Assembly: GCA_964402115.1 (NCBI GenBank) | Contig: CAYOBW010000369.1 | Coordinates: 1-6,440, forward strand | DNA: 6,440 nucleotides | From: CAYOBW01 sp964402115 | GTDB taxonomy: Bacteria > Verrucomicrobiota > Kiritimatiellia > UBA8416 > CAYOBW01 | Direction of reading: 5' to 3' | In this document: positions 1 to 6,440 of the stretch, in pieces | Layout of the letters: each line of letters starts with the position of its first letter | Position numbering within the stretch: the first letter of the stretch is position 1 | Notes under the pieces: generated by a model | Seen by the model: the letters and a program-made list of their open reading frames with translations, nothing else | Databases searched by the model: none | Told to the model about the DNA's origin: nothing | Translations under genes and position numbers: made by a program

Positions 1-301
1 GGGACTGCCGGAAAGCCGCGAGCCGCGCCCGGTTGGCCGGTTCGACGTCCGGCAGCGGCTCCTCCGGCGGGCCGATCAGCGCGATCACGTAATCGGTCGG
101 CAGGACGCTCTTCTCCGCCGCGACGATGCGGCGCAGGACGCCGGCGGCCGGCGCCTCGATCTCGAAGTTGGCCTTCTCGGTGGAAACCTCGACGAGCGGT
201 TCGCCCGCGTCCACCGCTTCGCCTTCGCGGCGGCGCCACTCGATGATCGTGACTTCGAGGATGTTGGCGTCGAGTTGGGGAATGGTCACGGTGGTGATCA
301 T
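1..301 (-). CDS. Lipoyl-domain protein, probable E2 (dihydrolipoamide acyltransferase) component, N-terminal part
   Basis: Reading leftward from the ATG at 301, 100 codons are open to the window edge, so the gene is partial at its 3' end. Residues 1-77 form a lipoyl/biotinyl attachment domain. Visible hallmarks are the start MITTVTIPQLDAN, the conserved EW at 21-22, the glycine at 27 before the turn, VSTEKANFEIEAP with Lys43 as the residue expected to carry lipoate, and Gly54 after it. Family knowledge: in E2 subunits this swinging arm carries acyl groups between E1, the E2 catalytic core and E3 in cytoplasmic 2-oxoacid or acetoin dehydrogenase complexes. Residues 78-100 are a Pro/Glu/Ala-rich linker leading toward a possible subunit-binding domain. 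The usual D-K-A turn is E-K-A here, which also occurs in the family. The start is well supported by a ribosome binding site 5 bases upstream. A free-standing lipoyl carrier or a biotinyl protein is possible, but biotin acceptors normally have M-K-M. The lipoyl domain is secure; the E2 identity is inferred because the catalytic domain is not seen. Confidence 0.85.
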   Translation of the reverse strand, partial: MITTVTIPQLDANILEVTIIEWRRREGEAVDAGEPLVEVSTEKANFEIEAPAAGVLRRIVAAEKSVLPTDYVIALIGPPEEPLPDVEPANRARLAAFRQS

Positions 302-306
302 GCGTA

Positions 307-313
307 CTCCTCT
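307..313 (-). promoter_or_regulatory. Shine-Dalgarno sequence of the lipoyl-domain gene
   Basis: On the minus strand AGAGGAG lies 5 bases before the ATG at 301. It is a strong ribosome binding site and sits entirely in the 19-base space after the stop codon of the preceding large gene. This fixes the start of the lipoyl-domain gene and suggests independent translation initiation on a shared transcript. No terminator-like hairpin fits between the two genes. Confidence 0.75.
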
Positions 314-320
314 TGGGCGC

Positions 321-3300
321 TTACTTGGGCGGCGGGGCCACCGGCAGCCGCGTCGGGTAGGACAGGTTGCCGGCCCGGTCGCGCTGGCGGACGGTGAGCC
401 AGCGCGCGTCCGCGGGCGCCGCCGGCAGCATGGCCGGGTTGAGCCCGCGCTCGGACGTCGGCTGCCCCGCGCCGGACGGCGCGCCGGGCTGGCCGGCTTC
501 GTAGCTCCACTGCAGGCCGCCGATGCCGCTCGTGTCGAAGGCGTCGAACGCGACGCGGTCGCTCGCGCGCCAGGGGGCGAAGACGAAGACGCTGCCCAGG
601 TGCACCACCTGGCCCTCGCGCCCGCCGTAGAAGCGGAAGCGCAGCCGCATGACGCGCGCCTTGTCCATGATCTCGCGGGAGTAGCGGGCGGTCATGCTGG
701 CGGGGAGGTCCAGCCGCACCGTGTGCCAGACGTTCGACTGCCACTCGATCTTGTTGGCAACCTGGACGTAACGGCTTTCCGCGAGCGGGTCGGTCAGCCA
801 GATGGCCGCGCGCCGCTCGCCGTCCAGGTCGAAGACCAGGGCGATGCGCAGGGTTTCGCCGGGTTGCAGGTCCGGCCGGCGGATGCGGAAAGCGAGGTAG
901 GGGTAGTCCTTCAGGGACCACGGGGCGCTCTCGAATTCCTGCCAGATGTCGTATGCGACCTTGTTGGCGATCTTCGCGGCGTAATAGGGTTCTTCGCCGG
1001 AAGCATACACGAGGGGCACCGGCTCGTCGCCGGTGAAGCGGAACGGCCGCGCGGGCTGTCCGGCCTTGGCTCGCAGGCGGGAGACCGCCTGCTCCCAGCC
1101 GGCGCACCAGAGCACGTTGGAGGGGTAGTCCACGGCCAGCAGCGTGGGCGCGACGTGGTCCGCGGCGAAATCCATTTTCACGGGCACCTGCACGTCCGGC
1201 GCGCGGTTGCCCGCGCCGTCGAAGATGTCGGTGAGCGTGATCGTCGCGGCCTGGCCATCGGCCAGCTTCTCGATGTGCTCGCGGAAGGCGAGGGACCAGT
1301 TGATGTGCAGCGTGTCGGCGGCGAGCGCGTGCACGTAATGCGACCCGGCGGAATGCAGCGGCGTGTCGGCGTCGTTCCAGCGGCAGCGCAGGCGCTTGAG
1401 ATCGAACGGGCTTTGGCCGCCGGTGGAGACGGCCGCGCGCAGCACGTTGCTGTTGCAGTGCGGGTTCGCGGTCGGCTGGAATGCGGCGGTGGCGCGGGGC
1501 GGCTCCCTGTCGAGCAGGATGGGCACGTCGGTCACGGCCGAGGCCCGGCCCGCCGTGTCCACGGCCTGGATAAAGACGTGGCAGAGGCCGTCCGGCGCCT
1601 GGCCGATGGGCGGCGCCGCGCGCGTGCGGGGCGGCACGTTCGTCCACACGACCGCCTGCCGTTGCGTGGGCGTCAGGTCCGTCCAGGGCTCCTGGCCCGC
1701 GCGCAGCGCCAGGCGCACGGTGGCCACGGGCGTGAGGCTGAAGTACACTGGCAGGCACGCGAGCTGCGCCGCGGTCGACACAGCCGGGCCGCACACGAAG
1801 TCGTCCAGCATCCAGCGGGTGTGGCGGCCGGTCTGATCGGGCGAGCCGATCGAGCCGATGGTGACGGTGTCCGGCTGCAGGGCGTCCGCCGGGATCGGCG
1901 TCGAGCGCACGGCGTCCGCCACCATGCCCAGCCACGTGTGCCACGCATGGTCGAGCCGCAGGCTTTCCGTGCCGCGCACGGCCACGGTGGAGTCCAGCGC
2001 TTCGCTGAGGCGCACGGCGGCGTTGTCGCCCAGCCGCAGCGAGACGCGGGCCATCGGCGGGGCGCGGTAGCGGAATTGCCAGATGGGGAAGCTGGCAAGG
2101 GGCTGTCCGATCCGCACCGCGCAGCGCAGGCGCTCCTCCAGGCCCGCGTTGCCGACCGTGAAATAGCGATCCGACGAGCCGTCGTCGGTTTCGATCGCGG
2201 CGCGCGGGTTCTCGCGCACGAACAGCCCCTCTTCCTCGCCCTCGAGTGTGTCGAGCGCCGGGGTCAGGCCGTCGAGGCGCAGGAGGACCGGCGGCGCCCC
2301 GCAGGGTCGCGTCGCACCCGGCAGGTCGAACGTCTGACGGAAGCGCTCGAGGGCCACGGTGACCGTGAGGTTCGTGGGTACAACGTCGATGCGGGGCACC
2401 GGCACCAGGCGCGTGAAGCCGTCCCCGGGACGCGGCGTGGCGGGCCGTTCGGCGCCGATGTACACGCGTGCGGCAACGAAGCGGCGGTCAGGGTAGTGTT
2501 CCAGTGTGCGCAGGGCGACCGTGTCGGGCTGGTTCGTGCTCCAGGCGCAGGTAATGCGCGGCACGGGCGTGGGGCTGATCCACCAAAGGTCGTTGCGCGT
2601 CGTGCCATCGGCGGTTGTGAGGGCCACGACCGTCTGTACGAGACCCGCGTCAGGCGCGCCCTGCATCCAGCGCTGGATGGCGTCCAGGTCCGTGCAGCCG
2701 GCGAAGGGCTGGTCCGTGGCCGGGTCGAGCAGGGCCACGCCGCGCGGCGCCACCGCGTTCGGCGGGAAGCCGAGGCGGGGACGGCCGTAGCGAATCTCCG
2801 TGAGGTTGCGCACGGCGTAGGCCTCGCCGGGGCCGTTGCCGGTGAGCCCCTCCTGCACGTAGCTGGCCTGCAGGTTGCCGAAACCCTCCAGCCGCACGAG
2901 CAGGTTGGTCGCTTCCAGGCTGACGGTCGGCAGCTCGGTGGGGATCCAGATCGTGACCGGGGTCCAGGGGCCGTCCGCGGCTTCGGCCATCCCTGATGAG
3001 GGCACGTCGGTGGCGCCGGCCTGCGTGTATCCCTGCGTCTCCAGCTCGCTGCCGCTGACACGGTGGAACAGCCGGCGGATGGGGGTGTAGCGGCCCTCCT
3101 GCAGCCGGCCGATGGAGTAGTGCACGTTGAACTGGGCGCGCGGCGTGCGGGCCAGTTCCACGTGCCACCCGGCGAGGTTGGTCAGCGGCACGGGCGGCAG
3201 GCTGCACGCCGCCTGCATGGGGCCGCTGCCCAGGCGCGTGGTGACGCTGAACGCGCGCGCGCCGCCGGGCTGCACGTGCCAGGCCAGGTGGGCCTGGCCG

Positions 3301-6281
3301 ACGGGGTCGTCCACGGACCAGCACTCCGGCTGGCAGAGGTCGAGGGGGCGCTCGTTGGCCTGCAGCGTGGCGGAGAGCAGGCGGCGCGCGTCGGCGCGCT
3401 GCGGCGTCGTTTCGAGTTGCTCGGGCGGGACCGGCTTGAACACGAACGGCCGCGGTTCGATGTGCGCCGCCGCCACGCTGAAGCGGGCGACCATGATCGA
3501 GTTCATGAACGTCCACAGCCCGGCCGAGCCCGGGCCCAGCGGCGCGGGGTCGTTCCACGTGAAGGCGAGTTCGTTGTCGTACCAGTACTCGAGCTTCTGG
3601 CCCTGGCGGCGGAGCTTGATGTAGTACCAGGCGCGATGAACGTCCGCGTTGCTCAGATCCTGCACGAGCGGCATGTAGCCCCCGCGCCGGTTGCCCTCGC
3701 GGATGCGCGGCATCATGTATCGGTCGCACTCCACCTCGGTCTTGCCTTCGCGGTACAGCCGCGTGAAGAGCTGCGAGTGGTCGGGATCCCAGCCCGTGCA
3801 CGTGACCGTGTAACCCTGGCTGGGCGTCGTGTCGCGATTGAGGATGGTGATGTTCAGATCGCCGCAGCGCTCGTACCACTCGTGCCGCATGGCGCCGTGC
3901 AGCTCGATGCAGAAATCGCCCGCGAACGCGTACTTCGTCCAGATCGCGGCCAGCCCCTCGCCCGACTCGCCGTTCATCAGCGACCAGCGGGGATCGCACT
4001 GGTAGCGGTTGACAACCTCCCACCGCCCGCCGTTGATGGTCCAGTCCTTGAGCGACTCGTTGAACAGGTGATCGACGACCTGGTAGCGCTCCACGAGGCT
4101 GTCCTTCAGCTGGTCGTACGTGAACCCCTGGAGGCGCAGGCGGGCGCCGGCCAGCGGGGCGACGGGTTGCTTGAACAGGACGCGCCCGTCCGCCGTGGCC
4201 CACAGCCACCGCCCCTCGTAGTGCAGCGTGAAACGCCGCGGCTGCTTGGGGTCGCGCGGGGCAAGCTGCGCAAGCGGCACCGTGGCGCTCGCATTCGTGG
4301 CCGCACCGGCGTGCAGGCTCAGCGCCTGCTCGCTGACGCGCACGACCCACGTGCCGTTGCTCACGCCCTCGGGTACGCCGAGATGCACCTCGGTGCCGGC
4401 CAGGCAGGGCAGGCGGACGAGGAAACGCCCGAAGAAATCCCCCGTGTGCCAGGCCGCGCCATTCGGGTAGCGAATCCACTGCCCCTCGGGCGAGGACCAG
4501 TGGCGCATATACGGATCGTCGACGAAAACGGTATTCTTCTCGAAGCGGTTGACGTGCAACGCTTCGCGCGCGAACCGGTAGGCCGGCGCCGTGATGGCCG
4601 CTGCTGTCCCGGCCCCGACGTAGAGGCCGGAGGCGCCGCCGACGGGGTCGGCGGGGTGGTGTACGAGCACCAGCTCGGCGTTGCGATANNNNNNNNNNTG
4701 CGTGCCGTGTCCGGCCGGGTCGGAAATGGGGTCGCCCGGGGAGGTGGCATCCGCCATCAGCGTGACGGGCGCCGCGGCGTCGGCGGGCGGTAGCCGGAGC
4801 TGCGTGACGACGACGGTCCCGGTGGGTGCGGCGTACTCCAGGCGCAGCCATTCGTTTGTCGGCGCGCAGTGGCGGATGAAGCGGTAGACCGGCGCGTTGG
4901 TGGCGGTCCAGCCGGCGAGCAGCCCGACCTCCGCCGCGGCGCCCCGGGCCGCGAACGTGGCGGCGAAAACGTGCGGGCCATGCGCGGGGGCGCCGAGCGC
5001 CAGCCAGCGGGGCTTGGGCGCAGCGGTCACCTGCAGCGTGTCGGTCAGCGGTGCCGCGGGTCGCCAGCCGAAGAGCCGCGGGCGCGGCAACACGGCGCCC
5101 TCCTCCGCGCGCACGTAGCGCGGCAGACCGGCCAGGCCGGCGAAATCGAGGTCGTGGTTGCTGCGGGCTTCGACATCGTCGAAGAGCGCGCCGTGGCCGC
5201 CGTCCATGTACAGGCCGAAGCGGCCGCCCGCGGGCAGGGAGAGCGGCACGTCCATGACCTTCACGTTGTCGAGACTGGCCTCCACCCGCTCGGGGAACGT
5301 GCGCACGCGCAGCGTCACCCACTGCTCCGTGGTCAGCGGGGTCGTCACGGCGGCAAGCACCTTGCGCTCGCCGTTGCGCACCCGCCAGAGGTCCAGGCGC
5401 GCGTCGGGGCGGTTGGTGACGATCTGGATGACATAGGCGTGGTAGTTCGAGGCGTCCTGCACGTGGAACGCGAGCCCCATCGTGCCGGGGGCGGTGTTCA
5501 CGGCGGCCGCCACATCGTAGAGGTCGTAGAAGTCGTAGCCCGTGACGAGCAACGCGTTTGTGCCGCGGCCGCGCACGGTGTAGTAGTTCGCGCTGCGTTC
5601 GGCGGTCGGGAGGCCGCGCTCGCGCTTGTCGTCGTGCAGTTCCTTCACGGTGTCCGCGGCGGAATGCAGCCGCCAGGCGCCCGCCAGCCGCTCCCACTGC
5701 GCGAGCGCGCTGTCGGGCCCCTCGGGCGGCATGAAGTCGTCGTGGAAGGTGAAGTCGCCCCACTTCTGCAGGCGCGTCTTGAGATAGGCGGGGGAGGGCA
5801 CCTGCGAGGTGGGGCAGGAGAGGAGCACGGGCAGCACGGTGAAGGGGGGCGGAAAGACGGCGACGGTCCGATCCTCGACGCAGAGCGTCCAGAGCTCGGG
5901 GCGCGCCTTGAGCACGACAGCGGCATGGCCCAGCAGTGTGGTGGGCATGGCGGCGGGGTAGAAGACCGCGCCGGACAGTTCGGCGGGCACAGCGTCCGGC
6001 GTCGCGCGCCGCGCGACCATGCTGTGGCCAGGCGCCAGGGTCAGTTCCACGCGCGCCGGACTCTGTGTCACGTCAAGCAGCAGCCGCATACCGGCGGCGG
6101 GGTCCCAACGCTGGCAGAACGAGAAGTTGGCGGAGGCCTGCGCCAGCGTGCCGCGCAAGACGGGCGGGTCGTTCACGTGTGGCACGTCGGCCGCCGGCCA
6201 CTCGCCGCGCAACAGCCACCACGCCCCCCCGCCGGCGGCAGCGAGGAGCAGCAGAACAAGAACAGTCAATTTCTTCTTCAT
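321..6281 (-). CDS. Giant membrane-anchored or secreted multi-module protein with tandem concanavalin-like jelly-rolls and Ig-like modules, function unknown
   Basis: The product has 1986 residues from ATG 6281. A GTG at 6287 is an alternative, and a TAG at 6293-6291 in the same frame rules out anything longer. Neither start has a strong ribosome binding site; ATG is preferred because it gives MKKK followed by a hydrophobic stretch (about 5-24). No A-x-A cleavage site or lipobox is seen, so an uncleaved membrane anchor is plausible. I read modules at about 174-373 (FHDDF header, NYHAYVIQI, FGLYMDGG, FDDVEAR), 400-575 (degenerate; contains the 10-N gap), 583-722, and 735-938 (LFNESLKDW...GGRWEVV). 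These resemble concanavalin-like/LamG/DUF1080-type jelly-rolls. Residues 940-1345 are beta-rich and mostly unrecognised. Carbohydrate-binding-like beta-sandwiches are suggested at about 995-1170, 1385-1500 and 1790-1903, and Ig-like modules at about 1510-1600, 1605-1716 and 1905-1986 (DTAGRAS, DGAGN, DRAGN). Twenty-three cysteines are scattered through the chain. I see no glycosidase, lyase or protease signature. Glycan binding or surface adhesion is inferred. The reading frame is secure; the module assignments are by eye. Confidence 0.88.
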   Translation of the reverse strand: MKKKLTVLVLLLLAAAGGGAWWLLRGEWPAADVPHVNDPPVLRGTLAQASANFSFCQRWDPAAGMRLLLDVTQSPARVELTLAPGHSMVARRATPDAVPAELSGAVFYPAAMPTTLLGHAAVVLKARPELWTLCVEDRTVAVFPPPFTVLPVLLSCPTSQVPSPAYLKTRLQKWGDFTFHDDFMPPEGPDSALAQWERLAGAWRLHSAADTVKELHDDKRERGLPTAERSANYYTVRGRGTNALLVTGYDFYDLYDVAAAVNTAPGTMGLAFHVQDASNYHAYVIQIVTNRPDARLDLWRVRNGERKVLAAVTTPLTTEQWVTLRVRTFPERVEASLDNVKVMDVPLSLPAGGRFGLYMDGGHGALFDDVEARSNHDLDFAGLAGLPRYVRAEEGAVLPRPRLFGWRPAAPLTDTLQVTAAPKPRWLALGAPAHGPHVFAATFAARGAAAEVGLLAGWTATNAPVYRFIRHCAPTNEWLRLEYAAPTGTVVVTQLRLPPADAAAPVTLMADATSPGDPISDPAGHGTXXXXYRNAELVLVHHPADPVGGASGLYVGAGTAAAITAPAYRFAREALHVNRFEKNTVFVDDPYMRHWSSPEGQWIRYPNGAAWHTGDFFGRFLVRLPCLAGTEVHLGVPEGVSNGTWVVRVSEQALSLHAGAATNASATVPLAQLAPRDPKQPRRFTLHYEGRWLWATADGRVLFKQPVAPLAGARLRLQGFTYDQLKDSLVERYQVVDHLFNESLKDWTINGGRWEVVNRYQCDPRWSLMNGESGEGLAAIWTKYAFAGDFCIELHGAMRHEWYERCGDLNITILNRDTTPSQGYTVTCTGWDPDHSQLFTRLYREGKTEVECDRYMMPRIREGNRRGGYMPLVQDLSNADVHRAWYYIKLRRQGQKLEYWYDNELAFTWNDPAPLGPGSAGLWTFMNSIMVARFSVAAAHIEPRPFVFKPVPPEQLETTPQRADARRLLSATLQANERPLDLCQPECWSVDDPVGQAHLAWHVQPGGARAFSVTTRLGSGPMQAACSLPPVPLTNLAGWHVELARTPRAQFNVHYSIGRLQEGRYTPIRRLFHRVSGSELETQGYTQAGATDVPSSGMAEAADGPWTPVTIWIPTELPTVSLEATNLLVRLEGFGNLQASYVQEGLTGNGPGEAYAVRNLTEIRYGRPRLGFPPNAVAPRGVALLDPATDQPFAGCTDLDAIQRWMQGAPDAGLVQTVVALTTADGTTRNDLWWISPTPVPRITCAWSTNQPDTVALRTLEHYPDRRFVAARVYIGAERPATPRPGDGFTRLVPVPRIDVVPTNLTVTVALERFRQTFDLPGATRPCGAPPVLLRLDGLTPALDTLEGEEEGLFVRENPRAAIETDDGSSDRYFTVGNAGLEERLRCAVRIGQPLASFPIWQFRYRAPPMARVSLRLGDNAAVRLSEALDSTVAVRGTESLRLDHAWHTWLGMVADAVRSTPIPADALQPDTVTIGSIGSPDQTGRHTRWMLDDFVCGPAVSTAAQLACLPVYFSLTPVATVRLALRAGQEPWTDLTPTQRQAVVWTNVPPRTRAAPPIGQAPDGLCHVFIQAVDTAGRASAVTDVPILLDREPPRATAAFQPTANPHCNSNVLRAAVSTGGQSPFDLKRLRCRWNDADTPLHSAGSHYVHALAADTLHINWSLAFREHIEKLADGQAATITLTDIFDGAGNRAPDVQVPVKMDFAADHVAPTLLAVDYPSNVLWCAGWEQAVSRLRAKAGQPARPFRFTGDEPVPLVYASGEEPYYAAKIANKVAYDIWQEFESAPWSLKDYPYLAFRIRRPDLQPGETLRIALVFDLDGERRAAIWLTDPLAESRYVQVANKIEWQSNVWHTVRLDLPASMTARYSREIMDKARVMRLRFRFYGGREGQVVHLGSVFVFAPWRASDRVAFDAFDTSGIGGLQWSYEAGQPGAPSGAGQPTSERGLNPAMLPAAPADARWLTVRQRDRAGNLSYPTRLPVAPPPK
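4689..4698. other. Assembly gap (10 Ns) inside the giant gene
   Basis: Ten consecutive Ns replace real sequence and hide residues 528-531 of the giant protein; residue 528 is partly readable as CAN, so His or Gln. The minus-strand frame is open and protein-like on both sides: ...SDPAGHGT before the gap and YRNAELVLV after it. A fixed run of 10 Ns is often a scaffolding placeholder, so the true missing length may differ. The flanks fit one jelly-roll module, which argues that both sides belong to the same gene. Confidence 0.95.
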
Positions 6282-6307
6282 GGTCACGTTCTAACTCAGC
6301 CGTTCGC

Positions 6308-6313
6308 ATTATG
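6308..6313 (-). promoter_or_regulatory. Possible -10 element for the giant gene
   Basis: On the minus strand CATAAT matches the sigma-70 -10 consensus at 5 of 6 bases and lies 26 bases before the ATG at 6281. The hexamer 17 bases further upstream (GGTCTC at 6331-6336) is a poor -35 match. It falls on the outer edge of the repeat element, and the matching edge of the other arm reads CACAAT. This is weak evidence, offered only because no better promoter is visible in the upstream non-coding stretch. Confidence 0.2.
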
Positions 6314-6332
6314 GCCACCGGAAGGCGTCTGA

Positions 6333-6359
6333 GACCGGCTAAAGCCGGGACTCCAAACG
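6333..6359 (+). repeat. Hairpin repeat unit, copy 1
   Basis: This 27-base unit contains the hairpin CCGGCT-AA-AGCCGG (6335-6348), directly followed by GGACTCC and AAACG. It is the forward copy of the inverted pair. Compared with copy 2 it differs at four positions: both members of one stem base pair, one loop base and one base of the tail. Confidence 0.7.
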
Positions 6360-6379
6360 GGTTTCCCGCGCGTTTACGC

Positions 6380-6406
6380 CGTTCGGAGTCCCGCCTTCAG
6401 GCGGTC
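6380..6406 (-). repeat. Hairpin repeat unit, copy 2 (inverted)
   Basis: Read on the minus strand this unit has the hairpin CCGCCT-GA-AGGCGG (6391-6404), then GGACTCC and GAACG. The stem pair that is G-C in copy 1 is C-G here, so pairing is kept. There is no T-run after it on either strand, so it is not an intrinsic terminator. Confidence 0.7.
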
Positions 6407-6440
6407 TTCGGCCACAATGAGAACTGCTGGTTCTAAGAGC

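Larger units (their letters stand above)
6307..6419. repeat. Inverted pair of hairpin repeats (REP/BIME- or MITE-like element)
   Basis: The outer ends CATTATGGCC (6307-6316) and GGCCACAATG (6410-6419) are inverted copies matching at 9 of 10 bases. Inside them two 27-base units (6333-6359 and, inverted, 6380-6406) match at 23 of 27 bases. Each unit contains a 6-bp hairpin followed by GGGACTCC. The arms are not the same length: 16 bases separate outer end and unit on the left (6317-6332) but only 3 on the right (6407-6409). The centre (6360-6379) contributes to a small GGG-TTT-CCC hairpin at 6359-6367. Two facing hairpin units resemble the bacterial interspersed mosaic layout. Whether it is dispersed in the genome cannot be seen from one copy. 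Confidence 0.7.

Noticed and set aside
298..1944. Minus-strand open frame (548 codons) overlapping the end of the giant gene
   Set aside because: It is an Arg/Ala/His-rich shadow frame. Its stop only happens to overlap the lipoyl gene start, while the real frame ends at 321 with a proper ribosome binding site after it.
126..2996. Long plus-strand open frame (956 codons)
   Set aside because: It is antisense to the giant gene and overlaps the lipoyl gene. The translation is Arg/Gly/Ala/His-rich with no domain pattern, typical of the shadow of a GC-rich gene.
3063..4793. Plus-strand open frame (576 codons) spanning the N gap
   Set aside because: It is the antisense shadow of the giant gene, low in complexity (Arg/Gly/Val-rich), with no recognisable motif.
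2650..5763. Second minus-strand open frame (1037 codons) within the giant gene
   Set aside because: The translation is extremely Arg/Ala/Pro-rich with no hydrophobic periodicity. The frame of the giant gene has clear jelly-roll and Ig-like patterns and a signal segment.
4869..6332. Plus-strand open frame (487 codons)
   Set aside because: It is antisense to the N-terminal third of the giant gene. It has His/Gly/Arg-rich composition and runs into the non-coding repeat.
6333..6406. Intrinsic terminator
   Set aside because: The hairpins are GC-rich, but neither is followed by a T-run on either strand, and the two facing copies fit a repeat element better.
6307..6419. CRISPR array fragment
   Set aside because: There are only two units and they are inverted relative to each other; CRISPR repeats are direct and regularly spaced.
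6288..6440. RNA gene or small coding sequence upstream of the giant gene
   Set aside because: No tRNA-like cloverleaf and no short frame with start and ribosome binding site is visible; the stretch is mostly the inverted repeat.

Overview
The window is a GC-rich (roughly two-thirds G+C by eye), gene-dense fragment with both real genes on the minus strand. A run of 10 Ns inside the main gene points to a scaffolded draft or metagenomic assembly. No marker gene fixes the taxonomy. The giant secreted protein of tandem concanavalin-like and Ig-like modules and the small hairpin-bearing repeat in the intergenic space recall the Planctomycetota/Verrucomicrobiota/Lentisphaerota/Kiritimatiellota group. 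That is a low-confidence inference, not something read directly from the sequence.

Layout, in the direction of transcription (right to left). Positions 6288-6440 are non-coding and hold a compact inverted pair of hairpin repeats (6307-6419). Next is one very large gene (6281 to 321, 1986 residues from the ATG). Its product has a short lysine-rich N-terminus and one hydrophobic membrane segment, followed by an all-beta extracytoplasmic region. I read that region as four tandem concanavalin-like jelly-roll modules (about residues 174-940), a middle region of unrecognised beta-rich sequence, and a C-terminal part in which carbohydrate-binding-like beta-sandwiches alternate with Ig-like modules carrying D-x-A-G-N type motifs. 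No catalytic signature is visible, so binding, adhesion or scaffolding is more likely than a known enzymatic role. The 10-N gap lies in the second jelly-roll and the reading frame continues across it.

Nineteen bases after the stop codon, preceded by a good Shine-Dalgarno sequence, begins a second gene (301 to beyond position 1). Its first 77 residues are a classic lipoyl domain with the modifiable lysine in an E-K-A turn, as in the E2 subunit of 2-oxoacid dehydrogenase complexes. It runs off the window edge, so the catalytic part is not seen. The spacing implies co-transcription, although one product is predicted to be extracytoplasmic and the other cytoplasmic. There is no obvious joint pathway, and the pairing may simply reflect read-through.

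The most interesting items are the giant modular protein, which matches no single named family that I know, and the inverted repeat pair upstream. The two copies of that repeat differ by a compensatory base-pair swap in the hairpin stem, a sign that the folded structure is under selection.
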